This document shows, in pieces, positions 16,554 to 25,306 of a DNA stretch of 64,000 bases. The stretch's first letter is position 1. Every line of letters starts with the position of its first letter. The notes beneath the pieces were generated by a model that made no database searches, was not told where the DNA came from, and was given only the letters and a program-made list of their open reading frames with translations. This DNA comes from Bin127 sp965203505. Lineage in GTDB: Bacteria; Chloroflexota; Dehalococcoidia; Lucifugimonadales; Lucifugimonadaceae. The stretch lies in assembly GCA_965203505.1 (NCBI GenBank), contig OZ241880.1:2232001-2296000 (forward strand), read 5' to 3'. The translations under genes were made by a program, and so were the position numbers.

Positions 16554-19500
16554 ATGCAGGAGCAGCAGAATATGTCAGGTAAGAAGCCGCAAGGAATCCC
16601 AACCACTCTGTCCCCGCGTCCCCGGCTTTGGCCTGCACGCTTACGTCGACGTTTCGGGGTGATGGGAGTGGCGACGGCCGCGCTGCTGCTAGGCACGATG
16701 CTTTTGCTGGACGCAGCGTCGGCGCAGACGCAGGATGCATCGTCCGACGCCAGCCTGAGCAACCTGTACATTTCCGGCTCGCCCTTCACCGAGTCCTTCG
16801 ACCCGGCGCGCACCGAGTACGCCGCCACCGTGGGACAGGGCCAGTCCCAAGCCTACGTGCGGGCGCAGGTGAACCGCCCGGAGGCGAGCGCGGCCATCAC
16901 CGGCGCGCGGGCCGTTCCCGGCGGCTGGTTCATCGTGTCGCTCGCTCCCCGGCCCGCGAACATCGCAGTGCTGGTTACGGCGGAGGACGGCACCACGACG
17001 CGGACCTACACCATAGGCATCGACGGCCAGCTGCCGGCGTCCGAGCTTGATGAGCCTACGCCAACTCCCACGCCTACACCGACACCAACTCCCACGCCGG
17101 CTCCGGTGCCGGTGCCGGTGGATCAGGAGCCGCCGGCGGACAGCCAGCCCCAACAGCAGCAGCAGCAGAACTCGCCGCCCTCCAACGACGCCACCCTGAG
17201 CCGGCTGCAAATATTCATGACGGATAATATCGGACCGGACGCCGGCTGGTTCGTCAGCCCCAAGGGGTCGGCCTACGCGCTGACGCCGCCCTTCGATCCG
17301 CAGATCACCCAGTACGCGGTGCGGATACCGGAGTCCGCCTACTCATACGCGGAGGACGTATCTAATCGCGGCCCGCGGATCACGGCGGTGGTGGCGTCCG
17401 ACGCGCCGGCGCCGGTGACGTTCCTGGTGACGGGCAGGCGGCTGGGCGGTGAGACGCGGGACCCGAAGGATGCGCCGGTCCGGCCGGAGACCCACCCGGC
17501 CACCGCCGAGGGCGAGGGCGAAGGCAACGGGCCCTGGGCCAGCGGGCCGTGGGCAGTCGTGGAGGGATACACATGGGTTGATGTGAAGGTCACGGCGCCG
17601 GACGGGACCACCACGAAGACCTACAGCGTGAAGGTGGAGTACGGGCCGACCGGGGACCCGCGGAACGTGAAGCTGACGCCGGGGGACAAGCAACTGACCC
17701 TGACCTGGGAGCATCCAGCGTCGGGAAAGGCGCACAACTACTTTGCCCGCTGGCGCAAAGCGGGGACGACGACCTGGCTGAACACCGGTCAGCGGGACAC
17801 GGCACTCGACAGCGCCATCACGGGCGCGAAAGGCGGCGCGTGGGTATGGAGCCAGGGATCCAGTCCGCTGACCTATACCATCACCGGGCTCGAGAACGGC
17901 GTCGAGTACGAGGTGGAGCTGGAGGCCCTGGTGGGCGGCGGGCGCAACGTCGGCAAAAATGTGCCTGACGAGCGCAAGGACGACTGGATAACCAGCGGCT
18001 GGGTGTCGGCCCAGGGGACGCCGGCCAAGCCCAAGACTGAACTGACCATCACGCCGACCAATACCACGCGGGTGTACGGGGGAACGGACGACCTGAGTTA
18101 CACGGTGGGCGGCCTGGCGTCGGGAGACGCGGCGGCCAGCGTGGTTACGGGAGCGCTGGCTCGGGCGACCGGCGACGACGCGGGCGGCTATGCCATCAAC
18201 ATGGGGACGCTGGCCATCGCGCCGGCCTACGCCGGAAAGTACGCGCTGCCGTCCAGTCCGTCCGTCGCGACCTACACCATCACCGCAAAGGAGATAACGG
18301 CAATCAGCGGCGTGACCGTGAACAGCAGGACGGCGGACGGAACCACGGACGCGACCTTCGACACCGGCAATGCCCAGGGAACAGGCGTCTTGTCATCAGA
18401 GCTTGCCGACTTTCGAGCGGGCGGTCTGCAAGTGAGCGGGGCGTTCAATGCCGCGACTGCGGGAACGCACGACGTGAGCGTGACGTACTCGCTACAGGAC
18501 CACGGCTCGTTCAAGGCAGGCAACTACACCCTGGCCTCCACGACCGACACGCTGAGGGGAGAGATCACGGAGGCGGGCACCCACATTTCCCCGACCCAGG
18601 ATGACGGCGTGCTGCGGTTCTCCGAAGGTCGAATGATTGGGGATTCCAGTATCGTCGGTTTTACCAAACTGATACGCCCCGTAACCATAACGCAAGGAAT
18701 GTCCGCCGTGCATTATGTCGCTCTGAAGCATCCTCCCACGGCAGACGTGACGATCTATCTGAAAACCGACCCGCCATCATTTTTTGAGAAGGCCTACCAC
18801 GTCCAACGTTCTGCCCATTTCAGCGCCAGCAGCTATCAGCCGGGGGCAGTTGGAGAAGCGTTGGGATACGTGGTGACTCACGACGCTATCGGCACCTTCA
18901 CCATTACGCACGTGGGAGTCAGCGACGACCCGCGGTACAACGGCGATCTGGACACGCTGACGGTTCAGGTAATCCGCGCCAAACCAGGCGAGTGTCGCAC
19001 GCTCGCCGCTCCGTCCGTAACCATGGACGAAAGCGGTGAGGTTTGGGTCACTTCCGGACCGGGCACTTGTGCCGGGCGCATCGTGGATGGCTACACTCTT
19101 GAGGTCAGTGAAAACGGCGGCCCGTGGCAATTTTTGGACAATTACGTTACGCCGCGGTCGCCCGGAAACGCGAGAAAACCAACTTCGAAGTCATTCAGGC
19201 AGAGGCAGGCCGCCGTGTTCCCCGATACAGCAACCAAAGGCTCCGAGTACCGGGTGAGGGGTCGCGGCCATACCTCGGAGGAATACGCGGGGCCCGTCAA
19301 GTACCCAACCGACTGGCTGACAACCAGGTTTACCTTCACCGGCGAACCGGCCGTCATCGTCGGCGCGCCGGTGCGGCAGCCCGGAGCTCAGCTCCCCAAT
19401 GGCAGCACCGACTACGACGTGGACAACGACGGACTGATCGAAGTGTCCACGCTGGCGCAGTTGAACGCCATGCGCTGGGACCCGGACGGAAACGGCTATG

Positions 19501-22463
19501 CGTATTTATTGGAGCCATACGCGGCCGCCTTCCCTGACGCCATGAACGGCATGGGCTGTCCGTCGTCATGGTGCTCCGGCTATGAGCTGGCCAACGACCT
19601 CGATTTTGACACCAACGGGAACGGAGAAGACGACGCCGGCGATGCTTACTGGAACGGCGGCGCGGGCTGGAATCCCGTGGGCGTTGCCTGCTGGAGGTAC
19701 GGCTCGGTCTGCCTCGGTAAAGGCCCGTTTTCCGGCGTGTTCGAAGGCAACGGCAACGTGATCCGCAATCTCTACATCAACCGGACCGCGACGGAGTGGG
19801 GCTGGTGGCGCGACCGCACCTACGAAAATCAGGGTTTGTTCGGCGCGTCCCGGGGAGTGATCCGCAACGTTGGACTGGAATCAGTGAACGTCGCTGGTAC
19901 GGAGAACGTTGGTGGATTGGTCGGATTTTTGAGTCGCGGGAGAATCATCCGCAGCTATGTGACCGGGTCCGTAACCGGACTGGAAGCTGCGGGTGGATTG
20001 GTTGGACGGATGTACTTGTCCGGTAGCTCGATTGTCGAAAGCTACTCCACGGCCAGCGTGGTTGGACCCATGCCGCAGAGCTGGAATGGGAAATATATCG
20101 GCGGTCTCGTCGGGTACAACGATGACGGCGCCGTCATCGCCAGTTACGCCGCAGGCCGGGTATCCGGTCAGGCCTTGGCCACGGGCGGCCTCATCGGATA
20201 CGGCAGCGCGAAAAGCTCTGTGTCCGCCAGCTACTCCACCAGCGTCGTGTCCAGCTGGGGTTCACTCACCACCGGGCTGGGGCGGGGCGGTAACGCCGTC
20301 AGCAGCTATTGGGATACCCAGACCTCCGGTCAGAGCGACAGCTCCCTGGGCGAGGGCAAGACCACCGCCGAGTTGCAGACGCCAACCGGCTACACCGGCA
20401 TCTACGCCAACTGGAACCGGGACCTGGACGGCGACGGCAACGCGGATGATCCATGGGACTTCGGCACGGACAGCCAGTACCCGGTACTCAAGAACGCCGG
20501 CCCCAGCGTGGCCGGACAGCGTCCGGAGACGTCGGATAATCCCGCTCCCGAGCAGCCGGCATTCCGCGACAGGGACTACGACGCAGACGACGACGGGCTG
20601 ATTGAAGTGTCCAACCTGGACCAGCTGAACGCCATCCGCTGGGACGAAGATGGCGACGGTTCGGCAGGGAAAACCGAGAACTGGGTCGTCGATGTCGACG
20701 GTTCACTCGTGATCGACGGTGAGGTTGACCGCCATGCCATCGCCTTCCCCAACGCGAAGCCGGGCATGGGCTGCCCTTCCTCGGGCTGTATCGGCTATGA
20801 GCTGGCCGCCGACCTGGACTTTGACACCAACCGCAACGGCGCGGCCGACGCCGGCGATGACTACTGGGACGGCGGATCGGGCTGGTCTCCTATCGCTCTA
20901 ACGGGATTCACCGCCGTGTTCGAGGGCAACGGTCACACCATCCGCAACCTGTTCATCGACAGGTCGAGCGATGCGAACGTCGGGCTGTTCGAGGCGATTG
21001 TCATCCCCGCAGTCGTTCGCAACGTTGTGCTGGAGGCCGTTGACGTGACCGGCGGCGAACGGGTCGGCGGCCTGGCCGGCCAGGCCAGCGGCACGATCAG
21101 CGGCGTCAGCGTGAGCGGAAGTGTGTCGGGCGAGAGCGCCGTAGGCGGGTTGGTGGGATACACCCTGCCGTCCGCCGTCGTCACCGGCAGCCGCTCGACG
21201 GCGAGCGTGACCGGCACCGAGCCGCGCAGCGAGGGAGGCAGGGACGTGGGCGGACTGGTGGGCTACAACGAGGGCACCATCCGAACCAGCTACGCCGCCG
21301 GCAACGTGTCCGGCAAGGCCAACAACACCGGCGGGCTGGTGGGGTACAGCTCTCCCGGCAGCGTCATCATCGCCAGCTACGCCGCCGGCGACGTGTCCAG
21401 CAGCGGCCGGTACATCGGCGGTTTGGTCGGTAGCGCATGGGGAACGGTCACGGCCAGTTACACGGCCGGATCGTCCAGCGGTTCCGATTCCGGCGGTCTG
21501 GTAGGCTACCACAGCGGCACGGTGAACAACGGCTATTGGGATTCGGACGAGTCCCAGGCCACCGGAACCGGCGGCGAGGGCAAGACCACCGCCGAGCTAC
21601 AGACTCCCACGGACTACGCCGGCATCTACGCCAACTGGAACGTGGACGTGGACGGCGACGGCAACTCCGATGATCCGTGGGACTTCGGCGCGACCTGCCA
21701 GTACCCGGCCCTGAAGTACGGCAACCTGAACCCCGACGACCAGCGTTCGCCGTGCGCGGCTGCCCCGGCCAACCAGGCACCCACGGTGAAGGTGAAGACC
21801 GCGCCGGTGGTGGCCTCGGCCCTGGCCGACGTGAGCGGCCTGGAAGTGGCCGCCACGCAGGACGTATCCCTGTCTGGGGTGTTCAGCGACACTGACGGCG
21901 ACAGCCTGACCATCACCGCTGCGTCCTCCGATAACAGAATCGCCACGGTGACCGTGGCGCCGGACCAGTCCAAGCTGACGGTGGCGGGGGTGGCCGAGGG
22001 CACGGCGACCATCACGGTAACGGCCCAAGACACCGACCGCAACTCGGTCAGCGATACTTTCGACGCGTTGGTGGTGGCGGAGACCGCCCCAGCGGCCCCG
22101 CCGACGCTAGGACAGATCGAGCCGTATAACGTGCAGGTCACACCCGGCGACGGGACGCTGACCGTGACCTGGAGCGTCGCGCCAAGAGAGGGCGTGTACA
22201 ACGACGAGATCAAGCACGCCCTGCGCTGGAGCCAGCAGTCCGGCGTCTGGGCCAACCCGCCGGGGCCGTCGGGCGCCCCTGAAGACGGCATCGCCGTCGA
22301 AGGCGGAGTGGCTTCCTACACCATCACCGGCCTTCAGAACGACGTGGCGACCGGCGTCTTCGTGCGCTCCTTCACCGATAGCAGCTACTCGGAACGGAGC
22401 CAGCACTCCAGCAAGTGGATCCGCACCAAAGGCGAGAACACCACCCCCAAAGCCGCCGAGTAG
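16554..22463 (+). CDS. Giant secreted cadherin-like/MBG/GLUG surface protein
   Basis: About 1969 aa from this start. The frame is open back to an ATG at 16506, but that ATG lies in a 3' tail sequence (GCCGCATCGCCATGGTCGCA) also found after the gene at 48842, so I prefer 16554 (GAGGAG 11 nt upstream) or 16572 (AGGAG 9 nt upstream). Modules: a hydrophobic export signal; two cadherin-like domains; FN3 (about 360-480); a YDG/MBG-like region (T-R-V-Y-G-G-T-D-D-L-S-Y-T, about 500-680); a unique region; two blocks of Asp-rich D-Y-D-x-D-x-D-G-L-I-E-V plus GLUG repeats (from about 949 and 1341); an Ig-like repeat (about 1739-1845); and a terminal FN3 (about 1853-1969) matching gene C. It lacks its own cassette and is probably translated from the transcript of the gene at 14278. 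Confidence 0.8.
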   Translation: MQEQQNMSGKKPQGIPTTLSPRPRLWPARLRRRFGVMGVATAALLLGTMLLLDAASAQTQDASSDASLSNLYISGSPFTESFDPARTEYAATVGQGQSQAYVRAQVNRPEASAAITGARAVPGGWFIVSLAPRPANIAVLVTAEDGTTTRTYTIGIDGQLPASELDEPTPTPTPTPTPTPTPAPVPVPVDQEPPADSQPQQQQQQNSPPSNDATLSRLQIFMTDNIGPDAGWFVSPKGSAYALTPPFDPQITQYAVRIPESAYSYAEDVSNRGPRITAVVASDAPAPVTFLVTGRRLGGETRDPKDAPVRPETHPATAEGEGEGNGPWASGPWAVVEGYTWVDVKVTAPDGTTTKTYSVKVEYGPTGDPRNVKLTPGDKQLTLTWEHPASGKAHNYFARWRKAGTTTWLNTGQRDTALDSAITGAKGGAWVWSQGSSPLTYTITGLENGVEYEVELEALVGGGRNVGKNVPDERKDDWITSGWVSAQGTPAKPKTELTITPTNTTRVYGGTDDLSYTVGGLASGDAAASVVTGALARATGDDAGGYAINMGTLAIAPAYAGKYALPSSPSVATYTITAKEITAISGVTVNSRTADGTTDATFDTGNAQGTGVLSSELADFRAGGLQVSGAFNAATAGTHDVSVTYSLQDHGSFKAGNYTLASTTDTLRGEITEAGTHISPTQDDGVLRFSEGRMIGDSSIVGFTKLIRPVTITQGMSAVHYVALKHPPTADVTIYLKTDPPSFFEKAYHVQRSAHFSASSYQPGAVGEALGYVVTHDAIGTFTITHVGVSDDPRYNGDLDTLTVQVIRAKPGECRTLAAPSVTMDESGEVWVTSGPGTCAGRIVDGYTLEVSENGGPWQFLDNYVTPRSPGNARKPTSKSFRQRQAAVFPDTATKGSEYRVRGRGHTSEEYAGPVKYPTDWLTTRFTFTGEPAVIVGAPVRQPGAQLPNGSTDYDVDNDGLIEVSTLAQLNAMRWDPDGNGYAYLLEPYAAAFPDAMNGMGCPSSWCSGYELANDLDFDTNGNGEDDAGDAYWNGGAGWNPVGVACWRYGSVCLGKGPFSGVFEGNGNVIRNLYINRTATEWGWWRDRTYENQGLFGASRGVIRNVGLESVNVAGTENVGGLVGFLSRGRIIRSYVTGSVTGLEAAGGLVGRMYLSGSSIVESYSTASVVGPMPQSWNGKYIGGLVGYNDDGAVIASYAAGRVSGQALATGGLIGYGSAKSSVSASYSTSVVSSWGSLTTGLGRGGNAVSSYWDTQTSGQSDSSLGEGKTTAELQTPTGYTGIYANWNRDLDGDGNADDPWDFGTDSQYPVLKNAGPSVAGQRPETSDNPAPEQPAFRDRDYDADDDGLIEVSNLDQLNAIRWDEDGDGSAGKTENWVVDVDGSLVIDGEVDRHAIAFPNAKPGMGCPSSGCIGYELAADLDFDTNRNGAADAGDDYWDGGSGWSPIALTGFTAVFEGNGHTIRNLFIDRSSDANVGLFEAIVIPAVVRNVVLEAVDVTGGERVGGLAGQASGTISGVSVSGSVSGESAVGGLVGYTLPSAVVTGSRSTASVTGTEPRSEGGRDVGGLVGYNEGTIRTSYAAGNVSGKANNTGGLVGYSSPGSVIIASYAAGDVSSSGRYIGGLVGSAWGTVTASYTAGSSSGSDSGGLVGYHSGTVNNGYWDSDESQATGTGGEGKTTAELQTPTDYAGIYANWNVDVDGDGNSDDPWDFGATCQYPALKYGNLNPDDQRSPCAAAPANQAPTVKVKTAPVVASALADVSGLEVAATQDVSLSGVFSDTDGDSLTITAASSDNRIATVTVAPDQSKLTVAGVAEGTATITVTAQDTDRNSVSDTFDALVVAETAPAAPPTLGQIEPYNVQVTPGDGTLTVTWSVAPREGVYNDEIKHALRWSQQSGVWANPPGPSGAPEDGIAVEGGVASYTITGLQNDVATGVFVRSFTDSSYSERSQHSSKWIRTKGENTTPKAAE

Positions 22464-22526
22464 CCGGGAATAGCCCCCGGCGCGTCGGCTCGTTCATGCG
22501 GCCTGCGGAGACCTGTCCTCCAGGGC

Positions 22527-22894
22527 CGCCGGATTCGGCGTCTATTGGGCGTCCATTGGGGCAATTATGCCCTTTCCGGCCAAATATCACCTGGGTTCAT
22601 CAAACGTCGTCCTTGATATCACGGCCATATCATACACGGGTGATACGATACTTTGCTGGGTTTACCCAGTTTATGGGAGGGGAACGTATGGCTTTCGAGC
22701 GGCCCGGCCTGGATAGGCGGCGCTTTCGCGCTCATTCCTCCCCGACTCTGCAACCTGGACAAGAGAGGTTCAAGCAACAATGGACAACAAGAGGGACCAC
22801 GACAGCCTGAGACCGCATTCCTCCGCGCCCGGCAATGCCGCGCGCCGCGCCCCTGACGCACATAGCACGTATGTTCGAATGGGGGGGGGGGGTA
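22527..22894 (+). repeat. Leader cassette copy 6 (G12 tract)
   Basis: Boundary motif at 22527-22540, with a small local duplication just after it (GGCGTCTATTGG/GGCGTCCATTGG). Conserved hairpins and GGGAGGGG site, ATG at 22688, leader ATG (M-D-N-K-R-D-H-D-S) at 22780, and G12 at 22881-22892. It is a hybrid: the 5' half resembles copies 2, 3 and 5, while the 27-nt segment encoding R-P-G-L-D-R-R-R-F matches copies 1 and 4. Confidence 0.85.
22881..22892 (+). repeat. Poly-G tract (G12) before start codon
   Basis: Twelve Gs end 2 nt before the ATG at 22895. The leader ATG at 22780 is 115 nt upstream, so G11 or G14 would give an in-frame leader fusion. In the gene's own frame an upstream ATG at 22835 is also open. 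Confidence 0.8.
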
Positions 22895-24703
22895 ATGCGC
22901 GCCTCCCTCAGACTGACCCTGACCGCAGCCGCTATCGCGCTCGTGCTGACCGCCGCGCTCGCGTTGACCGCTCGGCCCGCCCAGGCGCAGGACAACCGGC
23001 CGGCCGTGGTATTCGCCGAAGTCACCTATGTGATCCAGGAAAACGACACGTCGGGGCTTTTCATCAATGTGAAAATCACTCCGGCGCTGAGCACCGCGAG
23101 CCGGGTCAAGTTCACCACCAGCGGTACCGCCACCCGCAACGTGGACTACACCATCACCGGGCTGACCAAGGTCTGGAGTGGCCCCAACCATTGGTCGGCC
23201 ACCACCGAGTATGTGGACCTGCCGGCGGGCGCGACGAGCGTGACCCTCAAGTTTCAGGCCCTCCCGGACAAGCTCACGGAGAATAACGAGAGCGCCGTCC
23301 TCTCGCTGACATCCATCGACGCGGCCAATGCGCCCTACAAGCTCGGCAATCCCGCATCCACCGAGGTGGTAGTACTGGACAACTTGACGGGCCCCAATCC
23401 GGACTCCGCTGGGGTGTCGGGCGCACTGCCCTGGACGGCGACGCTGACGGTGAAGGACGTGTCCCACGAGCGCGGCAGCAGCCCGATGGTGACGCGCAAA
23501 AAGAAGGACGCCGGCCAGTACATCGCGTGCACCGACAACAGCGGCCTCGAAGCCAACGAGTCGTGCGTGCACGGCTTCGTGTACGAGAAGGTGGCGCTTC
23601 TTGACGAAGACAGCATGAGCATCATTTCCGGCACGACGAGCTTCCCCATGGTGGGCTGCCAGAACGACCACAAGAACGGCCGCCAGTGTTATCCGCCCCA
23701 TGCGCTCTCTGACAACGGCTTCTCCGACGGCGGGTCGGCGCACAGGGTCCTCGGCGTGGTCCTGAGCGGCGGGACGCTGAGCCTCTCGTTCGACCGGCCC
23801 CTCTCGGATGCCCTGAAGGCGGTCGCAAAGCTGACCGTGGACGGCAGCACCGAGCTTCGGCTGGCGGACGCGACGCAGTTCGGCAGCTCCTACCATTGGG
23901 GGAACACGGGGCTGACCTGGACCACGGACCCCGCCCAGTCGGTGTCGCTGCGCCTGGAGAGGGTGTCGCAGCAACGGGGCGGCGAGGGACCGGGCTCCAA
24001 CGAGGAGGCGCAGCGCGACCCGCTGACGGCATCGTTCGAGACAGTTCCCGCGAAGCATGACGGGCAGTCGGCGTTCACGCTGAACGTGCGTCTGAGCGAG
24101 ACGGTGGGCAAGTTCAGCCGGTCGCCGCGCGCGTCGTCGTTCGCGGTGACGCAGGGCCTGGTGACGAACGTGGAGCAGGTCGGCGCCGGGCTGTGGCGGG
24201 TGACGGTGCAGCCGGCGTCGTCGGACGACGTGACGGTGACGCTCGCGGGCGGACGGGACTGCGACGACGAGCCGTCGGGCGCGGTGTGCGCGCGGGACGG
24301 CCGGGCGCTGTCGAACACGTCGACCGCGACCGTCGGCGGCCCGCCGCCCCAGCCGGAACCGGTCGAGCAGGAGCAGGAGCCAGAGCCAGAGCCGCAGTCC
24401 CAGCAGACGGCGGAGGCGGTGGAAACACCCGGCCCGGTGGTCAACCTGCAACTTACGGTCAAAGGAAAGAAGGTAACCGTCAACTGGGATGCTCCGACCA
24501 GCGGCGACGCGCCCACGCGCTACATCGCGCACCTGAAGCCGGCGGATGGCGGCACAGGCAAAACCCATCGTCCCCAGGCCGGCAAGACGACCACCACCTT
24601 CCGCAACCTGGAACCCGGCGTGACCTACAAGGTCTGGGTGCGGGCCCAGAACGATGCAGGCAAGGGCGAGCGCGTCCACAGCAGCATCACCCTGCCCGAA
24701 TGA
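22895..24703 (+). CDS. Secreted multidomain surface protein F
   Basis: 602 aa. Signal peptide M-R-A-S-L-R-L-T-L-T with cleavage near R-P-A-Q-A-Q-D (about residue 30). A Calx-beta-like domain (about 35-165) is followed by a Cys-rich domain of the P-W-T-A-T-L-T-V type (about 175-365). A domain nearly identical at DNA level to 2070-2450 of gene A follows (about 370-480), then a short Glu-Pro-Gln linker and a C-terminal FN3 (about 510-602) nearly identical to those at 16200-16490 and 50460-50740. It thus combines the middle of one paralogue with the end of another. Export and surface location are inferred from the signal peptide and domains; no enzyme motif is visible. Confidence 0.8.
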   Translation: MRASLRLTLTAAAIALVLTAALALTARPAQAQDNRPAVVFAEVTYVIQENDTSGLFINVKITPALSTASRVKFTTSGTATRNVDYTITGLTKVWSGPNHWSATTEYVDLPAGATSVTLKFQALPDKLTENNESAVLSLTSIDAANAPYKLGNPASTEVVVLDNLTGPNPDSAGVSGALPWTATLTVKDVSHERGSSPMVTRKKKDAGQYIACTDNSGLEANESCVHGFVYEKVALLDEDSMSIISGTTSFPMVGCQNDHKNGRQCYPPHALSDNGFSDGGSAHRVLGVVLSGGTLSLSFDRPLSDALKAVAKLTVDGSTELRLADATQFGSSYHWGNTGLTWTTDPAQSVSLRLERVSQQRGGEGPGSNEEAQRDPLTASFETVPAKHDGQSAFTLNVRLSETVGKFSRSPRASSFAVTQGLVTNVEQVGAGLWRVTVQPASSDDVTVTLAGGRDCDDEPSGAVCARDGRALSNTSTATVGGPPPQPEPVEQEQEPEPEPQSQQTAEAVETPGPVVNLQLTVKGKKVTVNWDAPTSGDAPTRYIAHLKPADGGTGKTHRPQAGKTTTTFRNLEPGVTYKVWVRAQNDAGKGERVHSSITLPE

Positions 24704-24912
24704 CGTCGTCCAGGGCGGTGAGAACGAGCAGCAGCAGGCAGTCAGGACATGATCAAGGCGAACACCGACGCGGCCTCCGGCGCGATCACCCGCGAGACCT
24801 GGCGATCATCGATTGCTGGAACAAACAGCGTGGCCGCTGACCCGCGGCCCCGAGTCCAGCAAGTGGGTGCGGCTCAAGGGCGAGAACACCACCCCCAAAG
24901 CCGCCGAGTAGC
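24704..24912 (+). pseudogene. Stacked relics of two other surface-gene 3' ends
   Basis: After gene F's stop, 24749-24840 encodes a broken copy of the Cys-Cys C-terminal domain of genes A and D (I-K-A-N-T-D-A-A-S-G-A-I-T, then a frameshifted I-I-D-C-W-N-K-Q-R-G-R-stop). Then 24845-24912 encodes a relic of the FN3 C-terminus of genes C and 16554 (S-S-K-W-V-R-L-K-G-E-N-T-T-P-K-A-A-E-stop). Two different alternative endings lie in series behind a third, intact one. Confidence 0.75.
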
Positions 24913-24952
24913 CGGTGGGCTGAACACACAACCAATGGAAAGGACTACGACC

Positions 24953-25282
24953 ATGTTGAATAGACTGACTCCCTTGCGATTGAGCTTCCTGCTCGCCCTG
25001 GTCGCGCTGCTCTGCGCCGCCGGAGCCTATGTCTTGATGTCGGACGGAGAGGTGCAGGCCCACGGCTGCGGACATACGCAGTTCCACCAAAATCACTCGG
25101 GCGTGACGGGCGATCACGCCTCGACTCTTACCTTTGCCACTGATCACGGACATAGCCACAACGAGCGGGCTGTGAGTTACTCGTGGTACGACGGCCAAAG
25201 CTTCGGGTACGGGCTTCCTCCTTCAAGCCGACCAAACGCAGAAGGATGGCATCTGCACTGCCTGATAATCGGCGGGATATAG
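24953..25282 (+). CDS. Small exported His-rich protein
   Basis: 109 aa. The ATG at 24953 is preceded by AAAGGA at 8 nt. It has an N-terminal hydrophobic segment (L-S-F-L-L-A-L-V-A-L-L-C-A-A-G-A-Y-V-L), then an exported region very rich in His (H-G-C-G-H-T-Q-F-H-Q-N-H, D-H-G-H-S-H-N-E, W-H-L-H-C). About ten His and two Cys in 70 residues suggest metal (Zn, Cu or Ni) binding. I do not recognise the family. It is followed 25 bp later by the Cache lipoprotein and could be co-transcribed with it. Confidence 0.65.
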   Translation: MLNRLTPLRLSFLLALVALLCAAGAYVLMSDGEVQAHGCGHTQFHQNHSGVTGDHASTLTFATDHGHSHNERAVSYSWYDGQSFGYGLPPSSRPNAEGWHLHCLIIGGI

Positions 25283-25306
25283 CCGATGACCAGCCCGGAG
25301 ACGATT

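Noticed and set aside
22619..24679. Long antisense open frame (686 codons) opposite gene F, and similar ones at 1908-3158, 9581-11095 and 49400-50716
   Set aside because: They are shadows of high-GC genes: Arg-, Gly- and Leu-rich, with no ribosome site and no domain, while the plus-strand frames have signal peptides and known modules.
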